Source: JAXMCI01 sp046349435
GTDB lineage: Bacteria > Pseudomonadota > Alphaproteobacteria > Dongiales > Dongiaceae
Direction of reading: 5' to 3'
Assembly: GCA_046349435.1 (NCBI GenBank)
Contig: JAXMCI010000023.1
Coordinates: 1-64,000 of the forward strand
DNA length: 64,000 bases
Part shown: piece after piece, positions 41,099 to 49,422 of the stretch
Layout of the letters: every line of letters starts with the position of its first letter
How positions within the stretch are numbered: position 1 is the first letter of the stretch
Position numbers and translations under genes: made by a program
The notes under the pieces: model-generated
The model's input: the letters and a program-made list of their open reading frames with translations, nothing else
Told to the model about the DNA's origin: nothing
Database searches by the model: none

Positions 41099-42286
41099 AT
41101 GCGGCAGAGCGACCCGTTTCCCGGCCCCCGCCAGGGGCTGCAGCCGACCCACCCGCTCGACTGGGCGGCGATGGCCCGCAAGGTGATCCACGACGTCCTC
41201 CGCGTCGGGCGGCACGAGCGGGTGCTGCTCTCCGCCGATCCCCATTGCGGCGGCGCCATGCTGGAGGCGGTGCGGGCGGAGATCCAGCGCGCCGACGCCA
41301 TCGAGCTCGCCACCATCCTGCACTGGAGCCCCGAGCTCACCCGGCTGCGCGGCGCCGACGGCTGCAAGACCGACCCCGACTCGGCCGCCGCCGAGGACGC
41401 CGCCATGGCCCGGCTGTTCGACGCCGCCGACATCTTCATCTGGCTGCAGAACGACTGGCGGGTGGAGCGCTCGACCATCGCCATCGGCCAGACCGAGCGG
41501 ATCCTGGAAGGCTGGCCGGGACGCGGGCTGCATTTCCACTGGTTCCACGACCCGACCAACCCGGATCCCGACCATCCCGCCAACAAGGCGATCGACCTCG
41601 TCTACCAGCGGGCCGTGCTCGAGCTCGACTATCCCGCGCTGGCCCGCACCATGGCCGGGCTGGCCGCCGCCCTGGCCGAGACCGACATCGTGGTGCGCAA
41701 CCCGGCCGGCACCGACCTGCGCTTCCGCACCACGGCGCGCTTCCACCGCAACGACGGCGACGCCTCGCCGGCCAGGGCGAAGGCGGCCGCCTCGCCGCGC
41801 GACCGCGAGGAGGAGATCCCCTGCGGCGCGCTGCGCACCATCCCGGTCGCCGACTCGGTCGAGGGCGTGATCGCCTTCCGCCAGGGCTTCGGCTATCCCT
41901 CGATGGGCTGCGGGCTCGACGTCGACCGCTGGTTCGACCAGGGGCTGCGCTTCGTCTTCGCGCGCGGCCGCATCGTCCGGGTGGAGACCGACGGCGACCA
42001 GGCCGAGCTCGACCGGCAATGGGCGGCGCAGACCGGCGACCGCGACCGGCTGGGCGAGATGGTGCTGGGCTGCAACCCGCTGCTGGTGCCGGTCGAGGGC
42101 TCGCCCTTCCTGCCCTATCACGGCTTCGGCGCCGGCATGCTGCGCCTCACGATCGGGGAGAACCGGGAATCCGGCGGCGCCAACCGCTCCAGCCTGCATC
42201 GCTGGCTGATGTTCCGCGACGCCGACATCGTCGCCGGCGGCCGCCCGGTGGTCACCGGCGGCCGGTTGCTGGCGGGCCGGGACTGA
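41099..42286 (+). CDS. M29 aminopeptidase/NicX-like fold protein, degenerate metal site
   Basis: A 395-residue protein whose C-terminal half resembles M29 aminopeptidases and the related 2,5-dihydroxypyridine dioxygenase NicX: EEEIPCGALRTIPVADSVEGVIAF, LGEMVLGCNP and LTIGENRESGGANRSSLHRW. In both families the last two motifs carry His, His and Asp ligands (HIALG and SxHxD); here they read RLTIG and LHRW, so only one His remains and metal binding is doubtful. It is 5 bp upstream of an alpha/beta hydrolase, and together they precede a Liv transporter. NicX followed by an alpha/beta hydrolase (NicD) occurs in nicotinate degradation; that parallel is only suggestive. Confidence 0.72.
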   Translation: MRQSDPFPGPRQGLQPTHPLDWAAMARKVIHDVLRVGRHERVLLSADPHCGGAMLEAVRAEIQRADAIELATILHWSPELTRLRGADGCKTDPDSAAAEDAAMARLFDAADIFIWLQNDWRVERSTIAIGQTERILEGWPGRGLHFHWFHDPTNPDPDHPANKAIDLVYQRAVLELDYPALARTMAGLAAALAETDIVVRNPAGTDLRFRTTARFHRNDGDASPARAKAAASPRDREEEIPCGALRTIPVADSVEGVIAFRQGFGYPSMGCGLDVDRWFDQGLRFVFARGRIVRVETDGDQAELDRQWAAQTGDRDRLGEMVLGCNPLLVPVEGSPFLPYHGFGAGMLRLTIGENRESGGANRSSLHRWLMFRDADIVAGGRPVVTGGRLLAGRD

Positions 42287-42291
42287 CGGCC

Positions 42292-43155
42292 ATGCCGGCG
42301 CTCGCCTGCGGCGAGGTCACGCTCCACCATGTCGAGCGCGGCGCCGGCCGCCCGGTGGTGCTGGTGCACGGCTTCGCCTGCGGCTGGCGGCTGTGGCGCA
42401 GCCAGCTGCGCGCCTTCGCGCCCTCCTGCCGCGTGGTCGCCTACGACCAGCGCGGCCACGGGCGCTCGGCGGCGCCCGACGACCCCGCCGCCTACAGCGA
42501 GACCATCCTGGCCGACGACCTCGCCGCGCTGATCCGCGGCCTCGGGTTGGCGCCGGCCCATGTCGTGGGGCTGTCGCTCGGCGCCACCGTCGCGCTGCAG
42601 GCGGCGACCCGCCATCCGGCGCTGCTCGCCTCGCTGACGCTGGCCGATGGCGGCTCCGGCTCGGACGATCCGGATGCGGCCCGGCGCGGCGCCGCCGCCT
42701 GGGTCGAGCGGGCGCGGACCGGCGGCATCGCCGCCCACGCCGAATCCATGCTGGCGTCGCCCTTCGTCGAGGCCTATCTCGCCCGCGGCGGCCGGCGTGC
42801 CCGCCGCCATGTCGAGCTGCTGGTCCGGCAGCATCCCGCGCACGGCCTGTCGCACGTCCTGCTCGGCGCCGTCGCCGCAAGGGAGCCCGTCTACCGCCGC
42901 GGCCCGGCGCTGCGCGCGCTGGCGCTGCCGGTGCTGGTGCTGTGCGGCGAGCTCGACCGGGCCTGCCGCCGGCCCGCCTCCTTTCTCGCCGAGACCATCC
43001 CCGGCGCCGAGCTGCGGCTGCTGCCCGGCGTCGGCCACATGAGCTGCCTCGAGGCACCGCACGCCTTCAACGACGCGGTCCTCGGTTTCCTCGAACGGGC
43101 AGAGCGGCAGGCCCGTCCGGCCATCCGGCGGGAGCTCGCGCCCGCGCGCGCGTGA
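42292..43155 (+). CDS. alpha/beta hydrolase
   Basis: A 287-residue alpha/beta hydrolase. The oxyanion segment is VLVHGFACGWRLW, the nucleophile Ser is in VVGLSLGATVALQ, the Asp is in VLCGELDRACR and the His is in GVGHMSCLEAP, a complete triad. YDQRGHGRSAAPDD is typical of the 3-oxoadipate enol-lactonase/NicD-like group. There is no signal peptide. It lies 5 bp after the M29/NicX-like gene and 33 bp before the transporter SBP gene, so it is likely in the same transcript and acts on the imported substrate or its first product. Confidence 0.87.
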   Translation: MPALACGEVTLHHVERGAGRPVVLVHGFACGWRLWRSQLRAFAPSCRVVAYDQRGHGRSAAPDDPAAYSETILADDLAALIRGLGLAPAHVVGLSLGATVALQAATRHPALLASLTLADGGSGSDDPDAARRGAAAWVERARTGGIAAHAESMLASPFVEAYLARGGRRARRHVELLVRQHPAHGLSHVLLGAVAAREPVYRRGPALRALALPVLVLCGELDRACRRPASFLAETIPGAELRLLPGVGHMSCLEAPHAFNDAVLGFLERAERQARPAIRRELAPARA

Positions 43156-43188
43156 CGACAGAGAGTGACTGACAGGAGGGACAACAAC

Positions 43189-44433
43189 ATGGCGCAACGC
43201 ACATTGGCCGGCCTCGCGCTGGCGGCAGGCCTGGCCGTCGGCCTCGGCACCGCCGCGGCCCGGGCCGACACCATCAACCTGACCATCGGCAAGCTGCTCG
43301 AGCTGACCGGGCCGCTGTCGGAGACCGCACCGTCGCAGGACAAGGCGGTGAAGCTCGCCGTCGCCTACGCCAACAAGGCGGCGGCCGATGCCGGCGTCGC
43401 CATCGTCGCCAAGGATGTCGGCGCCGACGTGCAGGGCGACCCGCAGGCCGCGCTGTCGGCGGCGCGCACGCTGGCCGACCAGGGGGCGGCCTGCCTGATC
43501 GGCCCGTCGATCACCCCGGAATCGATCGCCATCGCCAACGGCCTGACCATCAAGAAGAAGATCACCATCTGGCCGACCGGCACCAGCATGAAGCTGCGCA
43601 CCATCAAGGACGAGGGCACCATCTTCCGGACGGTGCCGCCCGACAGCCTGCAGGCGCTGGCCCTGGTCGCCGCCGTCGCCGACAAGCTCGGCGCCACCGA
43701 GGGCAAGCTGGTTTCCATCGCCTATCGCAACGAGCCCTATGGCGAGGGGCTGGCGAAGCGGTTCGCCGAGGCCTGGACGGCCAAGGGCGGCAAGGTGCAG
43801 GGCCCGGTGGTCTACGATCCCAACCAGGCGACCTTCGACTCGGAGGCCGGCCAGGTCGTCGCCAACAACCCGGACGCCTACGTCATCATCGACTATCCCG
43901 ACACCTACGCGAAGATGGGCGCCTCGCTGGTCCGCACCGGCAAGTTCGACGCCGCCAAGCTGTTCATCCCCGACGCGCTGTTCTTCCCGACGGTGCCGAG
44001 CAACATCGCCAAGCAGGCGATCGAAGGGGCGCGGGTCACCGCCGGCGGCACGCCCAAGGGGACCGATGCCGCCAAGCTGTTCGAGGACCTCTGGCAGAAG
44101 GCCGGCGGGGCCGAGCACTACTCGCTCGACGCCAACAGCTTCGACTCGACCATCATCTGCTTCCTGGCGGCCGCCGCGGCGAAGTCGGCCGAGCCCGCCG
44201 CCGTCACCGCCAAGATCCGCGACGTCGCGGCGCCGGGCGCGAAGCAGTACGGCGTCACCAATCTCGGCGACGCGCTGAAGGCGGTCACGGCCGGGGAGAA
44301 GATCAACTATGTCGGCGTCGCCGGCGCGTTCGACTTCGGCGAGAACGGCGACCCGACCATCAGCCTGTTCGACATCTTCGAGTACAAGGACGGCAAGCCG
44401 GTGCTCCAGAAGCAGATCGACGCCAAGAAGTGA
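43189..44433 (+). CDS. Liv-type ABC transporter substrate-binding protein (system 2)
   Basis: A 414-residue periplasmic binding protein. The signal peptide MAQRTLAGLALAAGLAVGLGTAAARA is cleaved near residue 26, followed by DTINLTIGKLLELTGPLSETAPSQDKAVKLAVAYANKA. The ATG at 43189 is preceded by GGAGGG at 8 bases; an upstream in-frame GTG at 43165 is rejected. The ligand pocket region carries ACLIGPSITPESIAIANG. Ligand unknown. It is the first gene of a five-gene Liv set, overlapping livH by GTGA. Confidence 0.9.
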   Translation: MAQRTLAGLALAAGLAVGLGTAAARADTINLTIGKLLELTGPLSETAPSQDKAVKLAVAYANKAAADAGVAIVAKDVGADVQGDPQAALSAARTLADQGAACLIGPSITPESIAIANGLTIKKKITIWPTGTSMKLRTIKDEGTIFRTVPPDSLQALALVAAVADKLGATEGKLVSIAYRNEPYGEGLAKRFAEAWTAKGGKVQGPVVYDPNQATFDSEAGQVVANNPDAYVIIDYPDTYAKMGASLVRTGKFDAAKLFIPDALFFPTVPSNIAKQAIEGARVTAGGTPKGTDAAKLFEDLWQKAGGAEHYSLDANSFDSTIICFLAAAAAKSAEPAAVTAKIRDVAAPGAKQYGVTNLGDALKAVTAGEKINYVGVAGAFDFGENGDPTISLFDIFEYKDGKPVLQKQIDAKK

Positions 44434-45437
44434 CCGACCTGTCGGCCGGGCGGCGGGTTGTCCCGGCGCCCGGACGCGGGGCTCTCGCCGCGCTGCCGCC
44501 GGCCGGCTGGCTCGCCGCGGCCCTGCTCCTCGCCGCCATCCTCTTCGCGCTCCTCGCCGGGCCGGTGCCGCTGGTCCAGGCGACGCTCAACGGCCTGGTC
44601 GCCGCCGGCTATTTCGCGCTCGGCGCGGTCGGGCTGACGCTCGTCTTCGGCATCCTGCGGCTGGTCAACTTCGCCCATGGCGACTTCCTCACGGTCGGCG
44701 CCTATGTCGCGCTCGGCATGGTCGCCGCCGGCCTGCCCTTCTGGGCCGCGGCGCTGGTCTCGCTGGTCGCCACCGCGGCGATCGCGGTGCTGCTCGACCG
44801 CATCGTCTGGCAGCCGATGCGCCGCGCCGGCACCAGCACGCTGCAGCTCTTCCTGGTCGCCATCGGGCTCGCCCTGGTGCTGCGCTACACCGTGCAGTTC
44901 TTCGCCGGCAGCCAGGTCCGCGGGGTCGGCCTCGACACGGTGAGCGCCATCGACCTCGGCCCCTGGCATCTCGGCACCCTGCAGCTGCTGGCCCTGCTGG
45001 TCGGCCTGGCGGTGATCGCCGCGGTCGGGCTGGGGCTGCGCTACTCCCGGCTCGGCAAGCAGATGCGGGCCGTGGCCGACAACATGGCGCTGGCCGAGGC
45101 CAGCGGCATCGACACGGTGCGCACCGTGCGCATCACCTGGGCGGTGGCCGGCGCGCTCGCCGCGCTCGCCGGCATCCTCTACGCCGCGGCGATCGGCTCG
45201 ATCAACCCCAACTTCGGCATCACCATCCTGCTCAGCCTGTTCGCCGCCGCCGTGCTGGGCGGCATCGGCAACGCCTATGGCGCGCTCGCCGGCGGCGTGG
45301 TGATCGGGCTCGCCCAGGAATGGGCGACGCTGTTCTTCAACCCGCGCTGGAAGCCGGCGGTGGGCTTCGCCATCCTGATCCTGACCCTGCTGCTGCTGCC
45401 CCGCGGCATCTTCGGCCGCAAGAAGGCGCGGGCATGA
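44430..45437 (+). CDS. livH: Liv-type ABC permease LivH (system 2)
   Basis: A 335-residue permease. After a ~40-residue N-terminal extension with an extra hydrophobic segment comes the LivH core: NGLVAAGYFALGAVGLTLVFGILRLVNFAHGDF, the coupling loop GLRYSRLGKQMRAVADNMALAEASGID and GGIGNAYGALAGGVVIGLAQE. It starts with GTG at 44430, overlapping the SBP stop. About eight membrane helices form the core. An unusual 181-bp repeat-filled gap separates it from livM. Confidence 0.9.
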   Translation: MTDLSAGRRVVPAPGRGALAALPPAGWLAAALLLAAILFALLAGPVPLVQATLNGLVAAGYFALGAVGLTLVFGILRLVNFAHGDFLTVGAYVALGMVAAGLPFWAAALVSLVATAAIAVLLDRIVWQPMRRAGTSTLQLFLVAIGLALVLRYTVQFFAGSQVRGVGLDTVSAIDLGPWHLGTLQLLALLVGLAVIAAVGLGLRYSRLGKQMRAVADNMALAEASGIDTVRTVRITWAVAGALAALAGILYAAAIGSINPNFGITILLSLFAAAVLGGIGNAYGALAGGVVIGLAQEWATLFFNPRWKPAVGFAILILTLLLLPRGIFGRKKARA

Positions 45438-45467
45438 CGAGGGCAGCGCGAGGCTGCCGCCGCTCGC

Positions 45468-45572
45468 CCTCCCCCCTGGCGGGGGAGGTCGCCCGCTCTC
45501 TCTTGTCAGTGCCGGGCTCGACCCGGCAATCCAGGGCTGCCGCAAGCTGGATGCCCGGCTCGAGGCCGGGCA
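45468..45572. repeat. palindromic repeats inside the liv operon
   Basis: Between livH and livM (45438-45618) there is no gene but three hairpins: 45468-45488 (8-bp CCTCCCCC stem), 45510-45528 (TGCCGGG/CCCGGCA, loop CTCGA) and 45552-45572 (TGCCCGGC/GCCGGGCA, loop TCGAG). The last two are diverged inverted copies that share GTCA and TCCAG flanks. They resemble alphaproteobacterial intergenic palindromes and may modulate livM expression. Confidence 0.78.
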
Positions 45573-45618
45573 TGACGAGAGGGGTGCGCCCTCCGCCGCG
45601 CGGGAGGCAATCCGGGTC

Positions 45619-46545
45619 ATGAGCGTCGATTTCTGGATCGGCGTCGGGGTGATCGCCGGGATCTACGGCATCTTCGCGCTCGGGCTGCAGATCAATGTCG
45701 GCTTCACCGGCCTGCTCAATCTCGGCCAGGCCGGGTTCATGAGCATCGGCGCCTATGCCATGGGCATGCTGGTCGTCGATGCCGGCTGGTCGCTCTGGGC
45801 GGCGATGCCGGTGGCCGTGCTCTGCGCCATCGCCGCCGGGCTACTGGTCGGCATCCCCTCGCTGCGGCTGCGCTCGGACTACTTCGCCATCGCCACCATC
45901 GCCTTCGCCGAGATCGTCCGCTACACCTTCCAGAACGCCGAGTTCGCCGGCGGCAACCAGGGCATCCTCGGGTTCGACGACGCCTGGCGCGAGCTGGCCG
46001 ACCGCATCTCCGGCTGGCTCGCGCCGCTGGGCCTCGGCGACTATTCGCAGCTGCCCATCTTCCTCCTCGTCTGGCTCGCCTTCGGCCTCAGCCTGGTCGG
46101 CCTGCGGGCACTGCAGGCGAGCCCCTGGGGCCGCGTGCTGAAGGCGATCCGCGAGGACGAGGATGCCGCCGCCGCGCTCGGCAAGAACGTGCTCTCCTAC
46201 AAGCTGCAGTCGCTCGGCATCGCCGCGGCGCTGGCGGCGCTCTCCGGCTTCTTCCTCGCCTTCAACGTCACCTACCTCTATCCCGGCGAGTTCGACCCCA
46301 ACCTGACCTTCTTCGGCTATGCCGTGCTGATCCTCGGCGGCTTCGCCAGCTATGGCGGCATCGCCCTCGGCACCATCCTGCTGTGGTCGCTGATCGAGGG
46401 CCTGCGCTTCCTCGACCTGCCGCTCTCCGCCGGCCAGCAGGGCTCGCTGCGCTTCGTGCTGGTCGGGCTGGCGCTGGTGCTGCTCAGCATGCTGCGGCCG
46501 CAGGGCATCCTCGGCCGCAAGGCCGAGATGCAGCTGCGCCGATGA
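45619..46545 (+). CDS. livM: Liv-type ABC permease LivM (system 2)
   Basis: A 308-residue permease. LivM landmarks are GLQINVGFTGLLNLGQAGFMSIGAYAMG, PSLRLRSDYFAIATIAFAEIVRYTFQNAEF and the coupling segment RVLKAIREDEDAAAALGKNVLSYKLQ, ending LRPQGILGRKAEMQLRR. It has about eight membrane helices. The following livG gene overlaps by ATGA, so despite the gap after livH the downstream ATPases are coupled to livM. Confidence 0.92.
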   Translation: MSVDFWIGVGVIAGIYGIFALGLQINVGFTGLLNLGQAGFMSIGAYAMGMLVVDAGWSLWAAMPVAVLCAIAAGLLVGIPSLRLRSDYFAIATIAFAEIVRYTFQNAEFAGGNQGILGFDDAWRELADRISGWLAPLGLGDYSQLPIFLLVWLAFGLSLVGLRALQASPWGRVLKAIREDEDAAAALGKNVLSYKLQSLGIAAALAALSGFFLAFNVTYLYPGEFDPNLTFFGYAVLILGGFASYGGIALGTILLWSLIEGLRFLDLPLSAGQQGSLRFVLVGLALVLLSMLRPQGILGRKAEMQLRR

Positions 46546-47318
46546 GCGCGGCCGAGCCCATCCTGGTCGTCGACGGGGTGCACAAGAGCTTCGGCGGGCT
46601 GCGCGCCGTCGCCGGTGCCAGCTTCGCCGTGGCCCGCGGCTCGATCACCGCGCTGATCGGCCCGAACGGGGCGGGCAAGACGACGCTGTTCGACCTCGTC
46701 ACCGGCTTCGGCGTGCCCGACGCCGGCGCGGTCCGCTTCGAGGGCCGCCCGATCACCGGGCTGCCGCCGCACCGCATCGCCCGGCGCGGCCTGGTCCGCA
46801 CCTTCCAGCTGACCCGCGTCTTCGCCGCCATGAGCGTGCTCGACAACATGATGCTGGCCGCCCCCGGCCAGCCCGGCGAGGCGCTGGCCCGGCTGGTGCT
46901 GCCCGGCATGGGCGTGCGGCGGCGCGAGCGCCAGGTGCGCGAGCGCGCGCTGGCGCTGCTCGAGCGCTTCGGCCTCGCCGCCAAGGCGGCCGACTATGCC
47001 GGCACGCTGTCGGGCGGCCAGCGCAAGCTGCTCGAGCTCGCCCGCGCCCTGATGGTCGAGCCGCGGCTGGTGCTGCTCGACGAGCCGATGGCCGGCATCA
47101 ACCGGGCGCTCGGCCGCCGGCTGCTCGACGACGTCGAGGCGCTGCGCCGGGCCGGCACCAGCTTCCTCTTCGTCGAGCACGACATGGACGTGGTGATGAG
47201 CCGCGCCGACCGCGTCGTGGTGATGGCCGAGGGCGCGGTGATCGCCGAGGGACCGCCGGCCGAGATCCGCCGCGACCCGCGGGTGATCGACGCCTATCTC
47301 GGCCGGGCCCGGGCATGA
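46542..47318 (+). CDS. livG: Liv-type ABC ATPase LivG (system 2)
   Basis: A 258-residue ABC ATPase. Walker A is GPNGAGKTT, the signature is LSGGQRKLLELARAL, Walker B is LVLLDEPMAGIN and the switch His is in FVEHDMDVV. GLVRTFQLTRVFAAMSVLDNMMLA is the LivG-specific block. It overlaps livM upstream and livF downstream by 4 bp each. Confidence 0.93.
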   Translation: MSAAEPILVVDGVHKSFGGLRAVAGASFAVARGSITALIGPNGAGKTTLFDLVTGFGVPDAGAVRFEGRPITGLPPHRIARRGLVRTFQLTRVFAAMSVLDNMMLAAPGQPGEALARLVLPGMGVRRRERQVRERALALLERFGLAAKAADYAGTLSGGQRKLLELARALMVEPRLVLLDEPMAGINRALGRRLLDDVEALRRAGTSFLFVEHDMDVVMSRADRVVVMAEGAVIAEGPPAEIRRDPRVIDAYLGRARA

Positions 47319-48028
47319 GCGCGCCGCTGCTCGCCACCGAGGAGCTCGTCGCCGGCTACAGCGCCGAGGTCGACATCCTGAACGGCGTCTCGATCGCCGT
47401 GGCCGAGGGCGAGATCGTCACCGTGGTCGGGCCGAACGGCGCCGGCAAGTCGACCCTGATGAAGACGGTGTTCGGGCTGGTCCGGCCGCGCGCCGGCCGC
47501 GTCCTGCTCGCCGGCCGCGACATCGCCGGCCTCAGGCCGAGCGCCGTCGCCCGGCTCGGCATGGGCTACGTGCCGCAGCGCGAGAACGTGTTCGAGAGCA
47601 TGACGGTGCTGGAGAACCTCGAGATCGGTGCCGCCGCGGCGCGCGGCGGCGTGCCGCGCGGCCGGGTCGAGGAGCTGCTCGCGCTGTTCCCGCGGCTCGC
47701 CGAGCGCCGCCGCCAGGCGGTCGGCACCATGTCGGGCGGCGAGCGCCAGATGGTGGCGATGGCCCGCGCCCTGATGCCCAAGCCCGCCCTGCTGCTGCTC
47801 GACGAGCCCTCGGCCGGGCTGGCGCCGCTCTATGTCGACGCCATGTTCGAGCAGGTCCAGGCGATCAACCGCGCCGGCGTCACCATCCTGATGGTCGAGC
47901 AGAACGCGCGCCGCGCGCTCGAGCTGTCGCATCGCGGCTACGTCCTCGATCTCGGCCGCAACCGCTACGAGGGCGCCGGCGCGGCGCTGCTCGCCGATCC
48001 GCGCCTGGCCGAGCTCTATCTCGGCTGA
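47315..48028 (+). CDS. livF: Liv-type ABC ATPase LivF (system 2)
   Basis: A 237-residue ABC ATPase. Walker A is GPNGAGKST, the LivF block is GMGYVPQRENVFESMTVLENL, the signature is MSGGERQMVAMARALM, and Walker B is LLLLDEPSAGL, with VEQNARRALE after it. It is the last gene of the Liv set. The next gene begins 88 bp later behind a candidate stress promoter, so the transcript probably ends or is supplemented there. Confidence 0.93.
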   Translation: MSAPLLATEELVAGYSAEVDILNGVSIAVAEGEIVTVVGPNGAGKSTLMKTVFGLVRPRAGRVLLAGRDIAGLRPSAVARLGMGYVPQRENVFESMTVLENLEIGAAAARGGVPRGRVEELLALFPRLAERRRQAVGTMSGGERQMVAMARALMPKPALLLLDEPSAGLAPLYVDAMFEQVQAINRAGVTILMVEQNARRALELSHRGYVLDLGRNRYEGAGAALLADPRLAELYLG

Positions 48029-48051
48029 GTCCGCCCACCCCCACGCCGGAC

Positions 48052-48076
48052 GGAACAACGCCCGCCCACGGTTGTT
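48052..48076 (+). promoter_or_regulatory. candidate EcfG-type promoter for ATP-grasp gene 1
   Basis: GGAAC (48052-48056), 16 bp, TGTT (48073-48076), followed by another T. The spacing fits the alphaproteobacterial EcfG consensus GGAAC-N16/17-CGTT with one -10 mismatch. The ATG of the ATP-grasp gene is 40 bases downstream with a GGGGAGGGG ribosome site. Confidence 0.5.
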
Positions 48077-48116
48077 TCTGCCGTTGCCGTACCTGACGTA
48101 GCGGGGAGGGGACCTC

Positions 48117-49337
48117 ATGGACCGGTCGGCGGCGCTCGCGGCGCAGCGGATGCGCCACATCCATCGCCTCGCGGCACGGTTGCAATACCAGGCGCTGCCC
48201 CCCGACCGGCGGCTGCCGACCCGGCTGAAGCTGCCGGCCCGCCTGCTGCGCGACGCGCTCCGCCAGCTTCGCCGGCACGGCGCGGCGACGGCCGCGCTCT
48301 CCGGGCGCAGCCGGCCGCTGCAGCTGCTCGACATGCTGCGCTTCGGGCTGGTCGACGGCATGCGTCCGGGCTGCTACCACCGCTTCCGCCTGTTCGACCC
48401 GGCCGAAGCCGCCCGCCGCCGCCTCTATGTCGAGCACGAGGAGGTCGGCGTGCTGCTGCCCTGGGTGTTCGGGCGGCTGCGGTCCGAGAACGCCGCGATC
48501 ATCAGCGAGGCGCCGCGCTTCGGGCGCCATCGCGTGCTCGACGAGAAGCGGCGCTTCGCCGCCCATTGCCGCGCCCGCGGCCTGCCGACGGTCGAGAGCC
48601 TGATCGAGCTCGCCCCCGGCGACACGGGCGTCGAGCCGGGCATGATCCCGCTCGGCCGCGATCTCTTCCTCAAATACAGCGACGTCGGCGCGGGCTTCGG
48701 CGGGCTGCTGCTGCTGTGGACCGGCGAGGGCGACTTCGCCGAGCCCGGCGGGCGCCGGTGGAGCGTCGCCGAGGTGGCGGCGGAGATGCGCCGGCGGGCG
48801 GCCGATCACGGCGTGCTGCTGCAGCCCAGGCTGGTCAGCCATCCGGCCATCGCCGGCATCAGCGGCAGCGCGCTCTCCACCGTGCGGCCGGTCACGGTGC
48901 GCCGGCCGGACGGCGGCATCGAGCTGCTGCTCGCCTGCATCCGGCTGTCGACCGGGCGCGGCTCGATCGACGGCTTCACCGCCGGCGGGCTGGCGGCGCC
49001 GATCGATCTCAGGACTGGCGTCCTGGGCCCGGCGTCGCGCCGCGAGGGCCTGGAGGAGGTCGAGCGTCATCCCGACACCGGCAATGCCATCGCCGGCTTG
49101 GCGCTGCCCTTCTGGCCGGAGGTGGCGCGGCTGGCGCTGGCCGCCCATGCCAGCTTCCCCGACCTGCCGACCGCCGGCTGGGACCTCGCCATCCTGCCGG
49201 ACGGGCCGGTGTTCACCGAGGGCAACAGCTGCTGGGGCGTCGAGATCATGCAGATCGCCCACCACCGGCCGCTCGGCGCGACGCAGTTCCCCGCCTGCTT
49301 CGCCGACTGGGCCGGGCCGGAGGCGGGGATCGCCTGA
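48117..49337 (+). CDS. sugar-transfer-associated ATP-grasp protein, paralogue 1
   Basis: A 406-residue protein whose region from ~135 onward matches the sugar-transfer-associated ATP-grasp family: RHRVLDEKRRFAAHCRARGLPTV (lid/N-subdomain), DLFLKYSDVGAGFGGLLLL (ATP-binding Lys and Gly loop), VSHPAIAGISGSALSTVRPVTVRR, HPDTGNAIAG and GWDLAILPDGPVFTEGNS (metal-binding Glu/Asn, residues ~354-372). The first ~105 residues are basic helices absent from the adjacent paralogue. The reaction is presumed ATP-dependent ligation or phosphoryl transfer; the substrate is unknown and no glycosyltransferases are nearby. A stress-type promoter motif precedes it. Confidence 0.8.
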   Translation: MDRSAALAAQRMRHIHRLAARLQYQALPPDRRLPTRLKLPARLLRDALRQLRRHGAATAALSGRSRPLQLLDMLRFGLVDGMRPGCYHRFRLFDPAEAARRRLYVEHEEVGVLLPWVFGRLRSENAAIISEAPRFGRHRVLDEKRRFAAHCRARGLPTVESLIELAPGDTGVEPGMIPLGRDLFLKYSDVGAGFGGLLLLWTGEGDFAEPGGRRWSVAEVAAEMRRRAADHGVLLQPRLVSHPAIAGISGSALSTVRPVTVRRPDGGIELLLACIRLSTGRGSIDGFTAGGLAAPIDLRTGVLGPASRREGLEEVERHPDTGNAIAGLALPFWPEVARLALAAHASFPDLPTAGWDLAILPDGPVFTEGNSCWGVEIMQIAHHRPLGATQFPACFADWAGPEAGIA

Positions 49338-49338
49338 C

Positions 49339-49364
49339 GGAACCGCCGGCGCGCGCGGCCTGTT
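49339..49364 (+). promoter_or_regulatory. candidate EcfG-type promoter for ATP-grasp gene 2
   Basis: GGAAC (49339-49343), 17 bp, TGTT (49361-49364), followed by T, beginning 1 base after the stop of paralogue 1 and 58 bases before the next ATG. It has the same -35 and -10 sequences as the motif before paralogue 1, although the spacers are unrelated, which supports function. Confidence 0.5.
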
Positions 49365-49422
49365 TGCCGGCCGATCGGGCCGCGCCCCGCGGGGTGCGGC
49401 TCAGCCAGGAGGCGGTGATCCC

